From Oxobacter pfennigii (GTDB taxonomy: Bacteria; Bacillota; Clostridia; Clostridiales; Oxobacteraceae): 64,000 nucleotides of DNA. Within the stretch, counting starts at the first letter, position 1. Each line of letters begins with the position of its first letter. The notes below the pieces were generated by a model. It did not search any database and was not told the origin of the DNA. It saw only the letters and a list, made by a program, of their open reading frames with translations. The stretch spans positions 186,001 to 250,000 of the forward strand of contig NZ_LKET01000028.1 of NCBI RefSeq assembly GCF_001317355.1. Direction: 5' to 3'. A program made the position numbers and the translations under genes. Below, piece after piece: positions 59,661 through 64,000 of the stretch.

Positions 59661-62126
59661 TTATCCATTTTTTACCTCATTAAATTTCGTTGTTAAAAGC
59701 AAATACAGCTCCGTATCCTTGGGAAAACGGTCGATGAAGGGGATGATGGTGTTGCCGTAAAACAGCAGTCCTTCCCCGGCTCCGGAGTGGGTGACATAGG
59801 ACAGCTGGTGAGGGGAAATACCCAGCTGCTTTGCGAGAATCTGCCGGTCGCCGCCCGCCTGGTTGAGCATATAGATGAAGTCGGAATTCTCAAAAATATT
59901 CTCGATTTCCCGGCTGGCAAGCAGGTCTTTGACATTCTGCGTGAGGGCGGACGGGATGCCGCCCCACTTACGGAAACGCTTCCAGATTTCCACCGAATAG
60001 GCCGCTGTCTGTTCCTCCTTCAAAAGCAGATGGAACTCATCCTGGTAGAACCAGGTGGTGCGGTGGGCGGCACGGTTGGCCGTGACACGCCCCCATACCT
60101 GATCCTGCAAAATGAGCATCCCCAGCTTTTTCAGCTGCTTGCCCAGCTCCTTGATGTCGTAGCAGACCAGGCGGTTGGTGATATCCACGTTGGTACGGTG
60201 GTTGAATACATTCAAAGAACCGGTCACATAGATTTCCAGCGCCGTGGCAAGGCGTTGGGCTTCGGATTCGTTCTGCTTGCGCAGCAGATTGTACAAGTCC
60301 TCCAGAATGGGCATCCGCTCCGGTGAGGGGTTGGCGAGGTATTCCCGGTAGACCAGGCGGACACAGCGGTCAATGATGGTTTTTTCCACCGGCTGCAAGC
60401 CCTCCTTGCCGCCGACAATCAGCTCACACAGGCTGAGGATGAAGTCCGATTTTAAGGTCAGGGGATCTTCGTCGTCGGAATAGTCCGGGTTGATGTCCAT
60501 GGGGTTGATAAACTGCGTCGATACCGGCGACAGCTTCACCACCTGGCCCCCCAGCCTGCTCACAAGGGGAAAATACTCGGCCTCGGGATCGGATATGATG
60601 ATGTCGTCTCCGGTCAGAAGGAACACGTTGACAATTTCCCGCTTGGCGGCAAATGATTTGCCGGAGCCGGGCGTCCCCAAAAACAGGCCGTTGGGGTTCT
60701 TGAGCATCTTGCGGTTGGCCAGGATGAGATTGCTGGAAAGGGCGTTCAGCCCGTAGTACAGGGCTTCTCCCCGCTGAAACAGCTCCTGGGTGGTAAAGGG
60801 AACGAAAATCGCCACCGACGAGGTGGTAAGTCCACGCTTGATTTCCACATGGTTCAGTCCCAGCGGCAGGCTGCTCATCAGGCCCTGCTCCTGCTGGTAG
60901 TCCAGGCGTTTCAGGGCACAGTTGTATTTCTGCGCGATCCCCGCCGCCTGAAAGATGTCGTTTTCCAGCGTCTGCTTCCGATCCGCCGTGTTCAAAACCA
61001 GAACGGTGACAAGAAACATCCGCTCATTTCGGCTCTGCAAGTCCTCCAAAAGCGTTTTGGCCTCGTTGCCGTAGGTGGCAAGGTCGGTGGGGATGATATC
61101 CATATCGTAGCCGCTTCGCACGGCTTTTTTCTGCTCTTCAATCTTCATTTTTTCCAAGTCGGACAGCTTGCGCTTGATGGTCTTGATGGCTTCCGACTGG
61201 TCAATGCTTTGGATATGCAGGTTGACCGTGATGGCGGTATCCAGCTCCAGAAAGTCCGCCAGCAGGCGGTCGGTCAGCTCCGGAGCCAGTATCTGGAGAA
61301 AGCTCACGGCTCCGTAATGCTCCCCCATGCGGAAGGTCTTGCCCTCTCTAAAGGTAAAGCTGGTGGGCGCGATAAAGTCCTTGGTGGAAAGCCCGGTGTT
61401 CGGAATATCCTTCCATGAAAACCGCAGCTTTTCCTTACCGTTCGGATGGAACTGCCCGTAAAGGGTTTCCAGACGCTCCAGCCCCGTGAGAGGACGGGCC
61501 TTGACGCCCATGGTCTTGAAATTGGCGAGAATATCCGCCTCCACCCGTTCCATGCGGGGCTTGGCGGCTTTCAGGCTGTCCGCCTCAATGCCGAAGGTGA
61601 TGTACTTGGCTTTCACAAGGCCGTTGTTGCCCTTGGCAAGCTGGTTTTTCAGCATATCGGTGTATTCGCGCCGGATGGAGTTGTACTCGTCCTCACGCTC
61701 GGGAATGTCAATGGACTGCTGAAATTCTTCCACATTTCCGCGCTGATTGATAAAGGAGAGCTGGACGCTGACAGAGGAGTCAAAATAGTTGAGGAAATCG
61801 CAGTAGCTTTCAAAAATCTGCGTCTTATCCTCGTTCTGCGCCAGCTGGTAGGTGATATCCTCAAAAACAATGGTTTTGGTATACAGCCGGTCGGTCACGC
61901 GGCAGATGCCGTCCTTGTACATGGCTTTGTAGGGGATGGACTTCTGAGCGGAATCCGGTGCGTCGGCGCGCCCGAAGCATTTTTTCTTTATGGATGCGGC
62001 AAAGCCGCCCTGGTTACCGGACGGCTTTGGAGCGGGCTTTTTTGCTGTTGCGGGTTTGGGCTTCTGGCGGCTTTTTTGCGGCGGAAGCTTTTTGTGCCGC
62101 GTCTGTTGTTTGGTCTTGGCAGGCAA
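59661..62126 (-). CDS. virB4: VirB4-family T4SS ATPase
   Basis: The protein of about 821 residues has a Lys/Pro-rich N-terminus, the VirB4 domain (IPYKAMYKDGICRVTDRLY, TFGIEADSLKAAKPRMERVE), Walker A GTPGSGKSFAAKRE near residue 480 and Walker B IIISDPEAEY. A later ATPase motif reads TTWFYQDEFHLLL. It powers the conjugative channel. An ATG at 62156 has no ribosome site, whereas a TTG at 62126 follows AAGGAGGG by eight bases, so the TTG is chosen. It lies inside prgI, overlapping it by 113 bp in another frame. Confidence 0.93.
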   Translation of the reverse strand: MPAKTKQQTRHKKLPPQKSRQKPKPATAKKPAPKPSGNQGGFAASIKKKCFGRADAPDSAQKSIPYKAMYKDGICRVTDRLYTKTIVFEDITYQLAQNEDKTQIFESYCDFLNYFDSSVSVQLSFINQRGNVEEFQQSIDIPEREDEYNSIRREYTDMLKNQLAKGNNGLVKAKYITFGIEADSLKAAKPRMERVEADILANFKTMGVKARPLTGLERLETLYGQFHPNGKEKLRFSWKDIPNTGLSTKDFIAPTSFTFREGKTFRMGEHYGAVSFLQILAPELTDRLLADFLELDTAITVNLHIQSIDQSEAIKTIKRKLSDLEKMKIEEQKKAVRSGYDMDIIPTDLATYGNEAKTLLEDLQSRNERMFLVTVLVLNTADRKQTLENDIFQAAGIAQKYNCALKRLDYQQEQGLMSSLPLGLNHVEIKRGLTTSSVAIFVPFTTQELFQRGEALYYGLNALSSNLILANRKMLKNPNGLFLGTPGSGKSFAAKREIVNVFLLTGDDIIISDPEAEYFPLVSRLGGQVVKLSPVSTQFINPMDINPDYSDDEDPLTLKSDFILSLCELIVGGKEGLQPVEKTIIDRCVRLVYREYLANPSPERMPILEDLYNLLRKQNESEAQRLATALEIYVTGSLNVFNHRTNVDITNRLVCYDIKELGKQLKKLGMLILQDQVWGRVTANRAAHRTTWFYQDEFHLLLKEEQTAAYSVEIWKRFRKWGGIPSALTQNVKDLLASREIENIFENSDFIYMLNQAGGDRQILAKQLGISPHQLSYVTHSGAGEGLLFYGNTIIPFIDRFPKDTELYLLLTTKFNEVKNG

Positions 62127-62457
62127 GGTCTTTTCCCTCCTTTTCGATGATTTCATACAGGTTTCTTGTCCGGTAGGGCCGTCCTTCCGGCCAGAGGCGG
62201 GTGCGGAGGATATTGCGCAGTATTTTTTCGGCGGGCTGCCCGTCCTTTTCATACATGGCGAGAAAGAACAGCGGCAGCATCAGCCCGATCATTAAAAGCA
62301 TCGCGCCCTCATTGCCCAGCGTTTCCCGGCTGAAAAGATAGGCTGGAACGCCGATGGCCGCAGCCGCGCTAAAGCAGATCAGCTGCCGCTTGGTCAGGTT
62401 TAAGGCAACCTTGGTTTTGACCTTGGAGAGGTCTTTGGGTACGGGTACAAAAGGCAT
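62014..62457 (-). CDS. prgI: PrgI-family T4SS membrane protein
   Basis: The 147-residue protein begins FVPVPKDLSKVKTKVALNLT, the PrgI signature, and has two adjacent helices (LICFSAAAAIGVPAYLF and GAMLLMIGLMLPLFFLAMY). The motif EKILRNILRTRLWPEGRPYRT follows. PrgI is the VirB3-like partner of VirB4. The Lys/Ala-rich C-terminus is encoded by DNA that also encodes the VirB4 N-terminus. GGAGGTGGTGGTTT precedes the ATG. Confidence 0.92.
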   Translation of the reverse strand: MPFVPVPKDLSKVKTKVALNLTKRQLICFSAAAAIGVPAYLFSRETLGNEGAMLLMIGLMLPLFFLAMYEKDGQPAEKILRNILRTRLWPEGRPYRTRNLYEIIEKEGKDLACQDQTTDAAQKASAAKKPPEAQTRNSKKARSKAVR

Positions 62458-62476
62458 AAACCACCACCTCCTTCTT

Positions 62477-63040
62477 TTATAAAATGATGTCGCTTTCTAC
62501 TTCATTGCCCCACACATCCCAGCCCGCCGTCTTTTGACGGGCAAACAGCTCAACGCGGGGCACGTCTCCCATGAGCGCCACAATGCGGTCACGGGTTTCA
62601 TCCGGCTTTTTGCTGTGCTGTTCTATGGGCGTGTCGATAATCTGGCACACGTTTTTGGCCACACGCCGGGGATGCCCCCTGGTAGCCAGCAGGCACAGCT
62701 CGGCGTTGGCTCTTGTCCAGTAGCCCATGCCTACAAACCAGCCGGGGGATTTTTTATTCCTCTTTACCCAAACGAAAGCCACGCTTTTGTAGGTATATCC
62801 CCAGGCACGGATCACCTGAAAGGCTTCCGGCAGGCAGGGGAAGGTAGTCCAAAGAAAAAGTGCGCTGTCCTTGGCTGAAATGTCAGCCACAGGCAGCGCA
62901 CAGATATCCGGCAGGTGCATGGTGGGGTAATGGCTTTCGGCACTCCGTCCGGAGCCTTTTTTGCTCCAGACCCGGTATTCCCAGGCGGGGTCGGCATAAA
63001 CCACGGAGTACAAAGGCGGCAGGTTCTTCTCACAGGGCAT
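62477..63040 (-). CDS. MT-A70 family N6-adenine methyltransferase
   Basis: The 187-residue enzyme has the MT-A70 catalytic motif in the variant YADPAWEY (usual D-P-P-W), and ALFLWTTFPCLPEAFQVIRAWGY (one segment). AFVWVKRNKKSPGWFVGMGYWTRANAE resembles phage and plasmid MT-A70 enzymes that modify adenine in DNA. HSKKPDETRDRI and VELFARQKTAGWDVWGNE close the domain. The start at 63040 overlaps the SpoVG-like gene by 11 bp. It probably protects element DNA from restriction. Confidence 0.9.
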   Translation of the reverse strand: MPCEKNLPPLYSVVYADPAWEYRVWSKKGSGRSAESHYPTMHLPDICALPVADISAKDSALFLWTTFPCLPEAFQVIRAWGYTYKSVAFVWVKRNKKSPGWFVGMGYWTRANAELCLLATRGHPRRVAKNVCQIIDTPIEQHSKKPDETRDRIVALMGDVPRVELFARQKTAGWDVWGNEVESDIIL

Positions 63041-63488
63041 TTTCTTTGCCCTTGGCAGCTTCCGGCGTTTTCGGCATGGCCGCCGCCCGTTCCGCAGAGG
63101 CTTTCGCCCCCTCCCGGAGCTTATCCTTGATGGACGGTTTTTCCGTAAACTCCCGCTGGGCCGCACCGATATTCTGCACCTTCTCCACGGCGGCGGTATA
63201 GCCGTCCAGTACGGCGTTTTGAAGCTGCTGGCGGAAATCGGCGGTCACCGGAAAGCAGACATCATGGAATTTTCCTTTGCCGTCCTGGGCGCTGGGCATA
63301 TTGACAAACAGCCCTTTGTCACCGGCTACAATCTTAATGTTGTCCACCACAAAGCAGTCGGCAATTTTTACGCTGGCAAAGGCCAGCAGGTTGTTCTTTG
63401 GGGTAATGGGCCGGACGGTTACGTCCAGCTTGAGGGGTTCGGCTGTTCCGGCAGTTTCCGGTACAGCGCCGGCATTCGTATCACTCAT
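63030..63488 (-). CDS. SpoVG-domain protein with KPSIK tail
   Basis: Residues about 15-95 of this 152-residue protein match SpoVG: LDVTVRPITPKNNLLAFASV, DCFVVDNIKIVAGDKGLFVNMPS and CFPVTADFRQQLQNAVLDGY. SpoVG is a small RNA/DNA-binding regulator. The C-terminal extension contains EKPSIKDKLREGAKASAE, with the motif 36 residues from the end. The start at 63488 has GGAAGGAAACCCTT upstream; an earlier in-frame codon at 63536 is possible. The gene lies at the VirB6/PrgI end of the T4SS operon. Confidence 0.88.
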   Translation of the reverse strand: MSDTNAGAVPETAGTAEPLKLDVTVRPITPKNNLLAFASVKIADCFVVDNIKIVAGDKGLFVNMPSAQDGKGKFHDVCFPVTADFRQQLQNAVLDGYTAAVEKVQNIGAAQREFTEKPSIKDKLREGAKASAERAAAMPKTPEAAKGKENAL

Positions 63489-63536
63489 AAGGGTTTCCTT
63501 CCTTTCTTCATATTTCATGTAAGGGTTGTCACTCAA

Positions 63537-64000
63537 TCAATGTGCAGCAAAAATTGACTTCGAGAGGCTTCCCGTCTTAAACAGGGAGAAGCACAAAAGC
63601 ACCGTATAGCCCAGGACGCCCCAAATAGCGGTGTGGATGTTGTCTGAAAATACGGTGCTGTTTAAAAGCACCGCGTAGATAGCGACACAGACCATAATGA
63701 GGAAGCCCTGAAACGCGATGGCGAACAGAGATTTTAAATAATTCTGGCCGATAGAGCCCCATTCCCGGTTGACCATGGTGGCAAAAGGGATGGCCGCCAC
63801 CGAGGTGGTGAGGTAGATTTCCAGCATACGTCCATAGACAATCAGGAAGATGCAGACGGACAATGCTTTCATGCACAGGCTGAGGATTGCGGATTCCATG
63901 TACAGCCCCAGCAGCGCATACCACTCCATGGCCTCCAGCTGCGCTTGCAACCCGTCCATGGCGAGAGTTACATTCAGACTGCCGGAGATAATCCCGGCAC
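63537..64000 (-). CDS. VirB6/TrbL-like channel protein, C-terminal part (cut by right edge)
   Basis: The frame stays open to the window edge (AGIISGSLNVTLAMDGLQ before the first internal Met), so at least 154 residues of a longer protein are visible. There are about four membrane helices (LYMESAILSLCMKALSVCIFL, LFAIAFQGFLIMVCVAIYAVL, AIWGVLGYTVLLCFSLFKTG), with GRMLEIYLTTSVAAIPFATM between them, typical of VirB6/CD1112-type conjugation proteins. The location before prgI and virB4 fits. The start is beyond the window. Confidence 0.85.
   Translation of the reverse strand, partial: AGIISGSLNVTLAMDGLQAQLEAMEWYALLGLYMESAILSLCMKALSVCIFLIVYGRMLEIYLTTSVAAIPFATMVNREWGSIGQNYLKSLFAIAFQGFLIMVCVAIYAVLLNSTVFSDNIHTAIWGVLGYTVLLCFSLFKTGSLSKSIFAAH

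Overview
The window comes from a low-to-moderate G+C Gram-positive anaerobe, most likely one of the Clostridia. Signs are strong GGAGG ribosome binding sites, lipoproteins with L-A-A-C lipoboxes, an agr-type GHKL kinase with a LytTR regulator, a c-di-GMP-I riboswitch, and a Tn1549/CTn-type conjugative element. Nearly every gene is on the minus strand, so transcription runs from high to low coordinates. No rRNA, tRNA, CRISPR array, integrase or transposase was found.

Region 1 (1-7.7 kb) holds a LemA/DUF2207/zinc-ribbon operon, a small lipoprotein, a secreted WG-repeat protein, and a divergent plus-strand operon (XRE regulator, LytTR response regulator, GHKL sensor kinase). The two exported-protein genes share an upstream element of two direct repeats spaced 21 bp, the geometry of LytTR binding sites. 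Region 2 (7.7-9.0 kb) has a sigma-70-like gene whose Shine-Dalgarno sequence is locked in a perfect 14-bp hairpin. Upstream of it are a bidirectional terminator and a c-di-GMP-I riboswitch with no obvious target gene. Region 3 (9.0-22.8 kb) is a run of envelope genes: zinc-ribbon membrane proteins, an anchored HExxH metallopeptidase, lipoproteins and a 1058-residue exported protein. Region 4 (22.9-24.6 kb) is a LuxR regulator fused to a multi-helix membrane domain, co-transcribed with a small excisionase-like HTH protein.

Region 5 (24.8-64 kb) is visibly richer in G+C and is the conjugative core. In transcription order it has VirB6-like (cut by the right edge), a SpoVG-domain protein, an MT-A70 methyltransferase, PrgI, VirB4, a DUF6674-like protein, an M23 peptidase, DUF4315, DUF4366 and topoisomerase III. 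A complete Gram-positive Tad/Flp pilus locus follows (CpaB, TadZ, TadA, TadB, TadC, three pilins, two TadE-like proteins, a CARDB adhesin, prepilin peptidase). After it come an ArdC/YodL-type protein, a DUF3849 protein, a 3285-residue methylase-helicase, MobC, and the MobP relaxase. MobC and the relaxase are separated by a small cassette (SLOG-like protein, membrane protein, XRE regulator). The coupling protein and integrase presumably lie outside the window.

The most striking signals are: (i) a shared K-P-S-[I/L] motif 30-36 residues from the C-terminus of seven otherwise unrelated element proteins, a candidate translocation or docking tag; (ii) the Tad pilus inside a conjugation element, with pilins lacking the usual Glu+5; (iii) a dispersed 33-bp palindromic repeat, two copies of which are read in frame inside proteins; (iv) a relaxase gene whose expected ATG is ACG, directly behind a terminator; and (v) several RNA-level switches.
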